A stretch of 7,681 nt of DNA from Calditrichota bacterium (GTDB lineage: Bacteria > Calditrichota > Calditrichia > RBG-13-44-9 > J075). This document shows, piece by piece, positions 1-5,406 of this stretch. Location of the stretch: positions 1 to 7,681 of the forward strand of contig JAJRYW010000589.1 of NCBI GenBank assembly GCA_024275555.1. Direction: 5' to 3'. Below the pieces are notes generated by a model. The model saw only the letters and a program-made list of their open reading frames with translations. It ran no database searches and was not told the origin of the DNA. How positions within the stretch are numbered: position 1 is the first letter of the stretch; each line of letters opens with the position of its first letter. The position numbers and the translations under genes are program-made.

Positions 1-288
1 GATGTGGGTGATTTTGTGGTGGTGATCAACGCCGAGAAAGTTTTGTTAACCGGAAATAAAGCGGATCAAAAATATTATTTCCGTCATTCCGGGTATCCCG
101 GCGGCGGTAAAAAGATTCCTTTTCGTCGTATGATTGCCCGCCGGCCGGAGTTTGTCATCGAGCAAGCGGTGCGGCTGATGCTCCCCAAAAATGCCCTGGG
201 GCGGAAAATGTTTAAGAAATTAAAAGTGTATGCGGGAGAAAATCATCCCCATCAGGCCCAGCAACCGGAAACATTAACACTACAATAA
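1..288 (+). CDS. rplM: 50S ribosomal protein L13 (3' part, 5' end outside window)
   Basis: This is the C-terminal two thirds of ribosomal protein L13, a large-subunit protein that binds 23S rRNA early in assembly. The frame is open from the first base, so the gene enters from the left; about 95 residues are present of roughly 140-150 usual for the family, and the N-terminal part is missing. The visible part carries typical L13 landmarks: GDFVVVINAEKV, the RHSGYPGG loop, the stretch around AVRLMLPKNALGRKM, then LKVYAGENHPHQAQQPE near the C terminus. The GTG at base 4 is an internal valine, not a start. rpsI follows 9 nt after the stop, the usual L13-S9 pairing. Any L13 leader or promoter lies outside the window. 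Confidence 0.97.
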   Translation, partial: DVGDFVVVINAEKVLLTGNKADQKYYFRHSGYPGGGKKIPFRRMIARRPEFVIEQAVRLMLPKNALGRKMFKKLKVYAGENHPHQAQQPETLTLQ

Positions 289-290
289 GG
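287..290 (+). promoter_or_regulatory. Ribosome binding site of rpsI
   Basis: AAGG overlaps the rplM stop codon and stands 7 nt before the ATG at 298. It would be only 1 nt from the in-frame TTG at 292, which argues for the ATG as the real start. The overlap with the rplM stop suggests coupled translation. Confidence 0.6.
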
Positions 291-297
291 ATTGCGT

Positions 298-684
298 ATG
301 GAAGTTTATTCTGCAACCGGAAGAAGGAAAGAATCGGTCGCCCGGGTGCGCCTGGTTCCCGGCTCCGGAAAAATGGTCGTAAACAATCGGGAAGTACTGG
401 ATTATTTTAAGCGTGAAACCTTGAAAATGATTATCGAACAGCCCTTCACCGTTACCGAAACAAAAGGAAAGTTTGATCTGCATGCCAACATTCACGGCGG
501 CGGATTGACCGGCCAGGCCGGGGCGCTTCTATTGGGAATTTCCCGCGCGCTGCTGAAGTGGAACGAAGAATTGCGTCCGGAACTGAAAGCGGCCGGTTTT
601 CTTACCCGCGACTCGCGTGAGGTGGAGCGTAAGAAATACGGTCAACCCAAGGCGCGCAAGAACTTCCAGTTCTCGAAACGTTAA
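298..684 (+). CDS. rpsI: 30S ribosomal protein S9
   Basis: S9 is a small-subunit protein of the 30S head whose C-terminal tail reaches the P-site tRNA. The 128-residue product has the usual length. It starts with the family hallmark YSATGRRKESVARVRL (residues 4-19), contains the glycine-rich S9 signature GGGLTGQAGALLLGISRAL (67-85), and ends with the basic tail and canonical terminal SKR. I chose the ATG at 298 over the in-frame TTG at 292 because of SD spacing and because family members begin close to this point. It is co-transcribed with rplM and followed at once by an intrinsic terminator, so L13-S9 is a separate unit from the S2 operon downstream. Confidence 0.97.
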   Translation: MEVYSATGRRKESVARVRLVPGSGKMVVNNREVLDYFKRETLKMIIEQPFTVTETKGKFDLHANIHGGGLTGQAGALLLGISRALLKWNEELRPELKAAGFLTRDSREVERKKYGQPKARKNFQFSKR

Positions 685-691
685 TTGCTTT

Positions 692-718
692 AAAAACCCC
701 GTTGCGGGGTTTTTCTTT
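692..718 (+). terminator. Intrinsic terminator after rpsI
   Basis: A perfect 10-bp stem (692-701 with 705-714; AAAAACCCCG / CGGGGTTTTT) closes on a 3-nt TTG loop and runs into a T-rich tail (710-718, one C). It starts 7 nt after the rpsI stop and ends the L13-S9 transcript. The A-run opposite the T-run could also make it act in the reverse direction, but no minus-strand gene faces it. Confidence 0.92.
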
Positions 719-761
719 GGTTTTAAAATACCTGGTTTAAAACAGTGAGACCCCGCTTGTA

Positions 762-790
762 TTGACCTGTTACTGTGTCATTGATATGAT
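762..790 (+). promoter_or_regulatory. Sigma70-type promoter of the rpsB-tsf-pyrH-frr operon
   Basis: The -35 box TTGACC (762-767) and -10 box TATGAT (785-790) are separated by exactly 17 nt, each one mismatch from the sigma70 consensus. Transcription should start near 796-798. The bases just after the -10 box (CGGCGTCC, 791-798) are GC-rich, the kind of discriminator linked in E. coli to stringent (ppGpp) control of ribosomal promoters; that this holds here is inference. An A/T tract (736-742) lies where an UP element could sit. Confidence 0.85.
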
Positions 791-796
791 CGGCGT

Positions 797-920
797 CCAT
801 AAAACGGGCTGAGGCCCATAATCACACACACTGCCGGATTTTGCAGGAGGGTGGTCTCTGCGGAGACGCCTGCAAAATATGACGGCAGTGGCGGATGAAC
901 CCAAACACAAGGAGTTATGT
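797..920 (+). promoter_or_regulatory. Structured 5' leader of rpsB, candidate S2 autoregulatory RNA
   Basis: The roughly 124-nt leader can fold into two elements. A small hairpin pairs GGGC (806-809) with GCCC (814-817). A large composite hairpin spans 830-889: outer stem of 7 bp (830-836 with 883-889), inner stem of 10 bp (838-847 with 869-878), a 6-nt to 1-nt internal bulge (848-853 against 868), and an apical 5-bp stem (854-858 with 863-867) capped by TGCG, which fits the stable UNCG tetraloop class closed by C-G. The outer and inner stems and the apical stem are perfectly paired. In E. coli, S2 represses rpsB-tsf through its 5' leader; a like role here is inferred from position and structure, not from sequence identity. 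Twenty nucleotides separate the hairpin from the SD. Confidence 0.7.
909..914 (+). promoter_or_regulatory. Ribosome binding site of rpsB
   Basis: AAGGAG stands 6 nt before the ATG at 921. It decides the start, because the in-frame ATG at 879 lies inside the leader hairpin and has no SD next to it. Confidence 0.85.
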
Positions 921-1655
921 ATGAAAGTCGGTTTAGAAGACCTACTCAAAGCCGGTGTGCACTTCGGACACTTGACCCGCCGTTGGAATCCCAAAATGCG
1001 CCCCTATATATTCATGGAGCGCAACAATATCCATATTATTGATCTGAAGAAAACCCTGGAGCACCTGGAAACGGCCTGCAAAGCAGTGCGGGAAATTGTC
1101 TCCAAAGGGGATCATATTTTATTTGTCGGGACAAAAAAGCAAGCCAAGGAATTGATAAAAGCGGAAGCAGCGCGTTGCCAGATGCCGTTTATTGCGGAAC
1201 GCTGGCTGGGCGGAACGCTGACCAATTTTTCGACCATTAAAAAGAGTATCCGCAAGTTAGAGCAGTTGGAAAAAATGATGAATGACGGCACCGCCGAGAA
1301 ACTGGTCAAGAAAGAGCGGCTGCAGATTGAACGGGAAATTGAGAAAATGAAAAAGGTGTTTGTGGGGATCCAGGATATGAAGCGTATTCCCGCCGCCGTC
1401 TTTGTAGTGGACACCCGCAAAGAAGACATTGCCGTAAAAGAAGCCCGCAAACTGCATATCCCGGTTTTTGCCATCGTAGACACCAACTGCGATCCCGATT
1501 TGATCGACTACCCCATCCCGGGCAACGATGATTCAACCAAATCGATTGGCTTAATCACCAAAGTAATTGCCGATACAATTGTGGAGGCAACCCAGATGCG
1601 CCAGGCCAAAAAAGAAGAAGCACAAATGGAAAAAGAAGCGAAAGAGAACGCATAA
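921..1655 (+). CDS. rpsB: 30S ribosomal protein S2
   Basis: S2 binds the 30S subunit between head and body and is among the last proteins to join; it helps recruit S1 in bacteria that have it. The 244-residue product has normal length. Visible family features are the N-terminal AGVHFGHLTRRWNPKM (11-26), ERWLGGTLTNFSTI (93-106), the coiled-coil hairpin rich in Lys/Glu at about 108-146, and the second S2 signature ending IPGNDD (199-204). The Lys/Glu-rich tail is typical. The ATG at 921 is favoured over the upstream in-frame ATG at 879 by the SD and because homologues begin within a few residues of MKVGLEDLLKAGVHFGH. It heads the operon; tsf follows 19 nt after its stop, with its own SD. Confidence 0.97.
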   Translation: MKVGLEDLLKAGVHFGHLTRRWNPKMRPYIFMERNNIHIIDLKKTLEHLETACKAVREIVSKGDHILFVGTKKQAKELIKAEAARCQMPFIAERWLGGTLTNFSTIKKSIRKLEQLEKMMNDGTAEKLVKKERLQIEREIEKMKKVFVGIQDMKRIPAAVFVVDTRKEDIAVKEARKLHIPVFAIVDTNCDPDLIDYPIPGNDDSTKSIGLITKVIADTIVEATQMRQAKKEEAQMEKEAKENA

Positions 1656-1674
1656 CCCAAGGAGTTGACCTATT

Positions 1675-2274
1675 ATGGCTACAATTACTGCCGCGATGGT
1701 AAAAGAATTGCGCGAAAAAACCAATGCCGGTATGATGGATTGCAAAAAAGCCCTCCAGGAAGCCGATGGTGATTTGGAAAAAGCAGTGGACTTGCTGCGT
1801 AAAAGAGGCGTCGCCAAAGCCGAGAAAAAAGCTTCTCGCGATGTCAAAGACGGCCTGGTGGAAGCATACATCCACGCGGGCGGCAAATTAGGCGCAATGG
1901 TGGAAATCAACTGTGAGACGGACTTTGTGGCAAAAACCGACGATTTTAAAGAATTTGCCCGCAACGTGGCCATGCAAATTGCCGCGACCAATCCGATTGC
2001 GATAAAACGGGAAGATGTACCGCAGGAGATGATTGACCGCGAAGTGGAAATTTACAAAGACCAGGCCCTGGCTTCCGGAAAACCGGAACACATTGTGGAA
2101 AAAATTGCCCAGGGTAAGCTGGAAAAATTCTATTCGGAACACGTGCTTTTAGAACAAGCCTATATCCGGAATCCGGAACAAACCATCAAAGATTTGCTGA
2201 CCGAGTTGATTGCAAAACTGGGTGAAAACATCACCATTGGCAGTTTTGCCCGTTTCCGGATTGGAGATGAGTAG
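1675..2274 (+). CDS. tsf: Translation elongation factor Ts (short form)
   Basis: EF-Ts is the guanine nucleotide exchange factor that releases GDP from EF-Tu in the cytoplasm. The N-terminal UBA-like domain (about residues 1-50, with ELREKTNAGMMDCKKAL) is followed by the core containing the TDFV motif (82-85), whose Asp-Phe inserts near the Mg site of EF-Tu, and by a C-terminal segment ending in GSFARFRIGDE. At 199 residues it is much shorter than the roughly 280-residue E. coli protein and close to the Thermus type of about 196 residues, which has one core repeat instead of two; such short forms act as dimers in Thermus. An SD AAGGAG (1659-1664) stands 10 nt before the ATG. It lies between rpsB and pyrH in the classical order, with pyrH 3 nt downstream. 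Confidence 0.97.
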   Translation: MATITAAMVKELREKTNAGMMDCKKALQEADGDLEKAVDLLRKRGVAKAEKKASRDVKDGLVEAYIHAGGKLGAMVEINCETDFVAKTDDFKEFARNVAMQIAATNPIAIKREDVPQEMIDREVEIYKDQALASGKPEHIVEKIAQGKLEKFYSEHVLLEQAYIRNPEQTIKDLLTELIAKLGENITIGSFARFRIGDE

Positions 2275-2277
2275 TCG

Positions 2278-2997
2278 ATGAATCTGAAACCCCGCTACCG
2301 CCGGATTTTATTGAAGCTCAGCGGCGAGTCGCTCGCCGGTGATCAGAAATACGGCATTAATCTACAGGTGCTGCGCCAGTACTCAGCGGAAGTTAAAAAA
2401 GTGGTGGACCTGGGAGTACAGGTTTCCCTGGTAGTGGGCGGGGGAAATATTTTTCGTGGTATTTCCGAAGCGGCCAATGAGATGGATCGTGTTTCTGCGG
2501 ACTACATGGGGATGTTGGCGACCGTGATTAACTCCATGGCGCTGCAAAATGCATTGGAAAATATCGGGGTGTTTACCCGGGTGCAGACAGCCATTCCTAT
2601 GGAACAGATTGCCGAACCCTTTATCCGCCGCCGGGCGGTGCGCCACCTGGAAAAAGGCCGGGTGGTAATCTTTGCCGCCGGCACCGGCAATCCTTATTTT
2701 ACCACGGATACCGCTGCTGTGTTACGTGCCATCGAGACCGAAGCTGAAGTCATCCTGAAAGGAACTCGCGTTGATGGGGTTTATACCGCCGATCCGGAAA
2801 CACATCCCGAAGCAATAAAATTTGATGAACTCTCTTACATGAGAGTGGTCAAAGACGGCCTCCGGGTGATGGATTCGACGGCAATTACCTTGTCGATGGA
2901 TAATAAACTTCCTATTATCATTTTTAATATGAATGAAGAAGATAATTTGAAACGTGTAGTTTTAGGAGAACCGATCGGAACAAAGGTAAGAGGTTAA
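2278..2997 (+). CDS. pyrH: Uridylate (UMP) kinase
   Basis: This is the bacterial UMP kinase, which phosphorylates UMP to UDP with ATP in pyrimidine nucleotide synthesis; it is a hexameric member of the amino acid kinase family, usually activated by GTP and inhibited by UTP. The 239-residue length is normal. Motifs in order are LKLSGE (12-17), GGGNIFRG (54-61), DYMGMLATVINSMAL (75-89), GTGNPYFTTDTAA (135-147, the phosphate and UMP-binding region), KGTRVDGVYTADP (161-173) and MDSTAITL (198-205). The gene begins 3 nt after tsf stops, with a GGAG (2263-2266) inside the tsf end, so its translation is probably coupled. It sits between tsf and frr as in many bacteria. Confidence 0.97.
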   Translation: MNLKPRYRRILLKLSGESLAGDQKYGINLQVLRQYSAEVKKVVDLGVQVSLVVGGGNIFRGISEAANEMDRVSADYMGMLATVINSMALQNALENIGVFTRVQTAIPMEQIAEPFIRRRAVRHLEKGRVVIFAAGTGNPYFTTDTAAVLRAIETEAEVILKGTRVDGVYTADPETHPEAIKFDELSYMRVVKDGLRVMDSTAITLSMDNKLPIIIFNMNEEDNLKRVVLGEPIGTKVRG

Positions 2998-2999
2998 TT

Positions 3000-3560
3000 A
3001 TGGCACTGGAACAAATTTTTAAAGATGCAGAAGCGCGGATGCAAAAATCTGTCGAGCATGTTCGACATGAACTGGCCCGGATTCGCACCAGTCGGGCAAC
3101 TCCGGCATTGCTTGATTCCGTAAAGGTTGAGTACTACGGTTCACTGGTTCCGCTCAACCAGGTCGCCACCGTCTCGGCACCGGAACCCCGCCTGCTGGTG
3201 GTACAGCCCTGGGAGAAAAAGATGATTGCCGAAGTGGAAAAGGCGATCATGAACTCCGACCTGGGCCTGAACCCGGCCAATGACGGCAACGTGGTGCGCA
3301 TTCCCATCCCGGAATTGAGCGAAGAGCGACGCCAGGATTTAATGAAACTGGTGAAAAAGTTCTGCGAAGAAGGCCGGGTGGCTATCCGCAATGTGCGCCG
3401 CGACGCCAACGACCACATCCGCAAACTGGAAAAAAAACATGAGATTTCCGAAGACAATAGCCATGACGCCCTGGAGCGCATCCAAAAGATGACCAATGAT
3501 TACATTAAAGAAATAGATAATATTTTGGAACACAAAGAAAAAGAAATCCTGGAAGACTAA
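3000..3560 (+). CDS. frr: Ribosome recycling factor
   Basis: RRF works with EF-G to split the post-termination ribosome so that subunits can be reused. The 186-residue product matches the usual 185. It shows the L-shaped tRNA-mimic layout: a long N-terminal helix (about 1-27, then the ARIRTSRATPALLD motif at 26-39), a small beta domain (about 40-100), NSDLGLNPANDGNVVRIPIPELSEERR (85-111), and the conserved NVRRDAN (131-137), whose arginines contact 23S rRNA, before two long charged helices. AGAGG (2989-2993) at the pyrH end gives an SD 6 nt before the ATG; the intergenic gap is 2 nt. A strong terminator follows 21 nt downstream. Confidence 0.97.
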   Translation: MALEQIFKDAEARMQKSVEHVRHELARIRTSRATPALLDSVKVEYYGSLVPLNQVATVSAPEPRLLVVQPWEKKMIAEVEKAIMNSDLGLNPANDGNVVRIPIPELSEERRQDLMKLVKKFCEEGRVAIRNVRRDANDHIRKLEKKHEISEDNSHDALERIQKMTNDYIKEIDNILEHKEKEILED

Positions 3561-3581
3561 AAAACGCACCAAACTCTTTCT

Positions 3582-3616
3582 AAAAAAAGCCGGGCGTTTC
3601 GTTCGGCTTTTTTTTT
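3582..3616 (+). terminator. Intrinsic terminator after frr
   Basis: A stem of 11 perfect pairs (3582-3592 with 3604-3614; AAAAAAAGCCG / CGGCTTTTTTT) extends by two G-U and two G-C pairs (3593-3596 with 3600-3603) to a TTT loop, giving 15 bp. A run of nine T's (3608-3616) follows the GC part. It should end the rpsB-frr transcript. The A-run on the left side could let it also work in the reverse direction. Confidence 0.9.
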
Positions 3617-3621
3617 ATATT
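3616..3621 (+). promoter_or_regulatory. Possible -10 element for lpxB
   Basis: TATATT lies at the end of the terminator T-tract, 9 nt before the lpxB ATG. The bases 17 nt further upstream (GGCGTT, 3593-3598) are a poor -35. If used, transcription would begin within a few bases of the ATG and the mRNA would be leaderless or nearly so. The alternative is readthrough of the terminator. Confidence 0.25.
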
Positions 3622-3630
3622 AGCCGGGAT

Positions 3631-4782
3631 ATGACTGATCAATTTCCTTCCAAGAAAATATTAATTGTCGCCGGCGAAGCGTCCGGAGACCAACATGCCG
3701 CTGCACTGGTGCAGGAGATGAACCGCATCACCCCGGGCCGGCAATTCTGCGGCATGGGCGGCGATATGATGAAACAGGCCGGCGTGGAATTGCTTTATCA
3801 CATCGGCCGGTTGGCCGTCATCGGTTTTACCGAGGTGCTGAAGCATCTGCCCTTGATCCACAGGATTCAGAAACGCCTGGAAGCGGAGATGGACGCCGGC
3901 GTGGCTGCGGTGATCCTGGTCGATTACCCGGGCTTCAACCTGCGCATTGCCCGCATTGCCAAAAAGAAAGGCGTGCCGGTGATTTATTACATCAGCCCCC
4001 AGTTATGGGCCTGGCGGGAAAAACGGGTCGAGAAAATCCGCAAATATGTGGATTTGATGTTGGTTCTCTTCAAATTCGAGGTGGATTTTTACCGGAAACA
4101 TGGCATCGAGGCCCGGTTTGTCGGACATCCGCTGATTGATCACTTCCCGCCGCCGGAACCGGAAGCGCAATTCCGGGAGCGTTACGGTATTCATCCGGAG
4201 AAACCGATCCTGGGGCTGTTCCCGGGCTCGCGCAAAATGGAGGTGGAACATCTGCTCCGGCCGATGGCCGAGGCGGCTGAAATTGTACAAAACCGGGTGG
4301 ATTGCGAGGTGGTGGTAAGCCGGGCCGCCCATGTAGAGCCGGCGCTTTTCCGGGAAGTGCAGAACCGCTTTGGCCGGATTCGTCTGGCGGACTGCCCGGG
4401 ACAGCAACTGATGCAGCACTGTTACGCCGCCTATGTTGCCAGCGGCACGGCCACCCTGGAATTAGGATATGCCCGGGTTCCCATGGTGGTACTCTACCGG
4501 GTTTCCCCGCTGACTTACCGGCTCGGCCGGTTCCTGATCAAAATTGATATGATTGCCCTGGTGAATATTGTGGCGGGCGAGAAAATTGTTCCGGAGTTTA
4601 TTCAGAAAGATATCGATCCGGAAAACCTGGCCGGGGTTATGCAACGCTATTTTGAAGAGCCGTCCGAATATCAGGCGATCCGGGAGAAACTGGCCCGTAT
4701 CCGCGGGGCCCTGGGAGACCCCGGGGCGTCGCGGAGGGCTGCTCAACATATCGTTCAGTTCTTAAAAGTTGCCGTTGATTAG
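3631..4782 (+). CDS. lpxB: Lipid-A-disaccharide synthase
   Basis: LpxB is a peripheral inner-membrane GT-B glycosyltransferase (family GT19) that joins UDP-2,3-diacylglucosamine and lipid X into the tetra-acyl disaccharide of lipid A. The 383-residue product has normal length. Landmarks are GEASGD (15-20), GMGGDMM (41-47), VDYPGFN (97-103) with Asp98, YYISPQLWAWRE (119-130), FVGHPLIDH (163-171), LFPGSRKMEV (196-205) with Arg201, SGTATLELG (271-279) and the LVNIVAGEKIVPE stretch (310-322). Asp98 and Arg201 match residues known to be important in characterised enterobacterial-type LpxB. The ATG has no good SD, only GGGAT directly before it, and lies 14 nt after a terminator T-tract. No better downstream start exists, since the first conserved motif begins at residue 9. 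No other lpx gene is present. Confidence 0.96.
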   Translation: MTDQFPSKKILIVAGEASGDQHAAALVQEMNRITPGRQFCGMGGDMMKQAGVELLYHIGRLAVIGFTEVLKHLPLIHRIQKRLEAEMDAGVAAVILVDYPGFNLRIARIAKKKGVPVIYYISPQLWAWREKRVEKIRKYVDLMLVLFKFEVDFYRKHGIEARFVGHPLIDHFPPPEPEAQFRERYGIHPEKPILGLFPGSRKMEVEHLLRPMAEAAEIVQNRVDCEVVVSRAAHVEPALFREVQNRFGRIRLADCPGQQLMQHCYAAYVASGTATLELGYARVPMVVLYRVSPLTYRLGRFLIKIDMIALVNIVAGEKIVPEFIQKDIDPENLAGVMQRYFEEPSEYQAIREKLARIRGALGDPGASRRAAQHIVQFLKVAVD

Positions 4783-5043
4783 TTCCAGCGGCCGGCCCTG
4801 GGGGAAGGCGTCTGCCGAAGTCGGCCGGGAATAGACGATTTTTCGGATCGTTTCGGTAGACAGATAGGAAAATTCTTCCTGCAGATGCTCGATGATCTCT
4901 TTGGGACGCACCGCATGACGCAATTGATTAAATTTCCGGCGGATATAAAAATCCCGGATTGCCCGCTCGTTCAAGAATCCTTTTTCCCAGAGGGTAAAGA
5001 ATAATTGGTCATCCAAATATTCCCGCAAAGGGTTTTCCTGCAT
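4762..5043 (-). CDS. Small putative helix-turn-helix protein, unassigned
   Basis: I do not recognise this family. The 93-residue product is soluble, highly charged and free of membrane segments. Residues 6-42 look like two amphipathic helices (from PLREYLDDQLFFTLWEKGF to RAIRDFYIRRKF). Residues 48-71 (KEIIEHLQEEFSYLSTETIRKIVY) read like a helix-turn-helix: a first helix, a short turn, then a recognition-type helix STETIRKIVY. This suggests DNA binding, by inspection only. The start at 5043 is chosen because GGAGG (minus strand, 5053-5049) stands 5 nt before it; two earlier in-frame ATGs (5058, 5055) have no SD. Its 3' end overlaps the lpxB end by 21 bp, tail to tail. Its upstream region is shared, divergently, with ccmA, so a regulator of ccm is one possibility, unproven. 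Confidence 0.65.
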   Translation of the reverse strand: MQENPLREYLDDQLFFTLWEKGFLNERAIRDFYIRRKFNQLRHAVRPKEIIEHLQEEFSYLSTETIRKIVYSRPTSADAFPQGRPLELINGNF

Positions 5044-5048
5044 GATTT

Positions 5049-5053
5049 CCTCC
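5049..5053 (-). promoter_or_regulatory. Ribosome binding site of the small minus-strand gene
   Basis: GGAGG on the minus strand, 5 nt before the ATG at 5043. It supports that this is a translated gene and fixes its start at the third of three nearby in-frame ATGs. Confidence 0.65.
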
Positions 5054-5239
5054 ATCATATTAAATTTAACATAAATACCTGGGACAGTACGGTAACAATG
5101 GATTCATGCACCTCCTGGAAGTTGATCAGACGCAAACCGGCCTTTGCCGGTCAGCAAATAAATGGGTTAAATTTGATCATGCGGTAGCAGTGGGTCGATA
5201 GAGGAAATCCCTGAATAATGTTCTGAAACAATTTTAAAC

Positions 5240-5343
5240 GGCTCCGGGCAAAATGCAAGGGATTTTTTCAGCACCTTTTTGGAGGAAAACGGCGGAAAAT
5301 CTAACGACGTCCGGGTAAATTTACCCAATCTTTCTCCGGAGCC
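5240..5343 (+). promoter_or_regulatory. Candidate structured leader element upstream of ccmA
   Basis: GGCTCCGG (5240-5247) and CCGGAGCC (5336-5343) are perfect complements 88 nt apart and could close a multibranched RNA like the P1 stem of a riboswitch. A possible -10, AATAAT (5214-5219), would start a transcript just before it, but with a poor -35. The interior matches no riboswitch consensus I know. An 8-bp inverted repeat at this range is not rare by chance, and the shared CCGG core raises that chance. Confidence 0.25.
5313..5326. promoter_or_regulatory. Perfect 14-bp palindrome, operator-like
   Basis: GGGTAAATTTACCC is its own reverse complement over all 14 bases. It lies 52 bp upstream of the candidate -35 box of ccmA and would suit a dimeric transcription factor. 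In a transcript it could only form a hairpin with a short AT-rich tip, so a DNA site is likelier. Confidence 0.4.
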
Positions 5344-5364
5344 TGATAAATGTCAGTTTTTTTT
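5343..5364 (+). terminator. Weak terminator or attenuator-like hairpin upstream of ccmA
   Basis: CTGAT (5343-5347) pairs with GTCAG (5352-5356), including one U-G pair, around an AAAT loop, and eight T's follow (5357-5364). The stem is short and AU-rich, so it would be a poor terminator alone. Its first base is shared with the GC-rich repeat just before it, which would allow competition between the two structures. Confidence 0.3.
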
Positions 5365-5377
5365 CTAAGTAAAATCA

Positions 5378-5406
5378 TTGTTTTTTGGTCGACTAAAGAC
5401 TAAGAT
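5378..5406 (+). promoter_or_regulatory. Candidate promoter of the ccm operon
   Basis: TTGTTT (5378-5383) and TAAGAT (5401-5406) are 17 nt apart, giving a start near 5413 and a leader of about 70 nt. The match is moderate (3/6 and 4/6). A near-symmetric dyad (AAGACTA 5396-5402, TAGTGTCTT 5406-5414) and a tandem heptamer GACTAAA/GACTAAG (5391-5404) cover the -10 box, where a repressor could act. Confidence 0.4.

Noticed and set aside
719..743. GGTTTTAAAA / GGTTTAAAAC near-repeat before the rpsB promoter as an operator
   Set aside because: The copies are imperfect and AT-rich; an UP-element-like A/T tract explains them as well.
879..920. Longer rpsB reading frame starting at the ATG at 879
   Set aside because: The ATG sits between the two strands of the leader hairpin, has no adjacent SD, and would add 14 residues that S2 homologues lack; the ATG at 921 has AAGGAG at ideal distance.
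1665..1693. TTGACC just after the tsf SD, as a possible internal promoter
   Set aside because: No acceptable -10 box lies 16-18 nt downstream, and the position is inside the tsf ribosome binding region.
4003..4419. 138-codon open frame on the minus strand within lpxB
   Set aside because: It mirrors conserved lpxB coding sequence, has no family features, and is best explained by the codon composition of lpxB.
5136..5151. ACCGGC-CTTT-GCCGGT hairpin as a terminator
   Set aside because: No T-tract follows on either strand beyond two or three T's; it may be structural but does not support a terminator call.
5005..5187. 60-codon plus-strand frame across the small minus-strand gene start
   Set aside because: It lacks an SD and covers the start and SD of the better-supported minus-strand gene.
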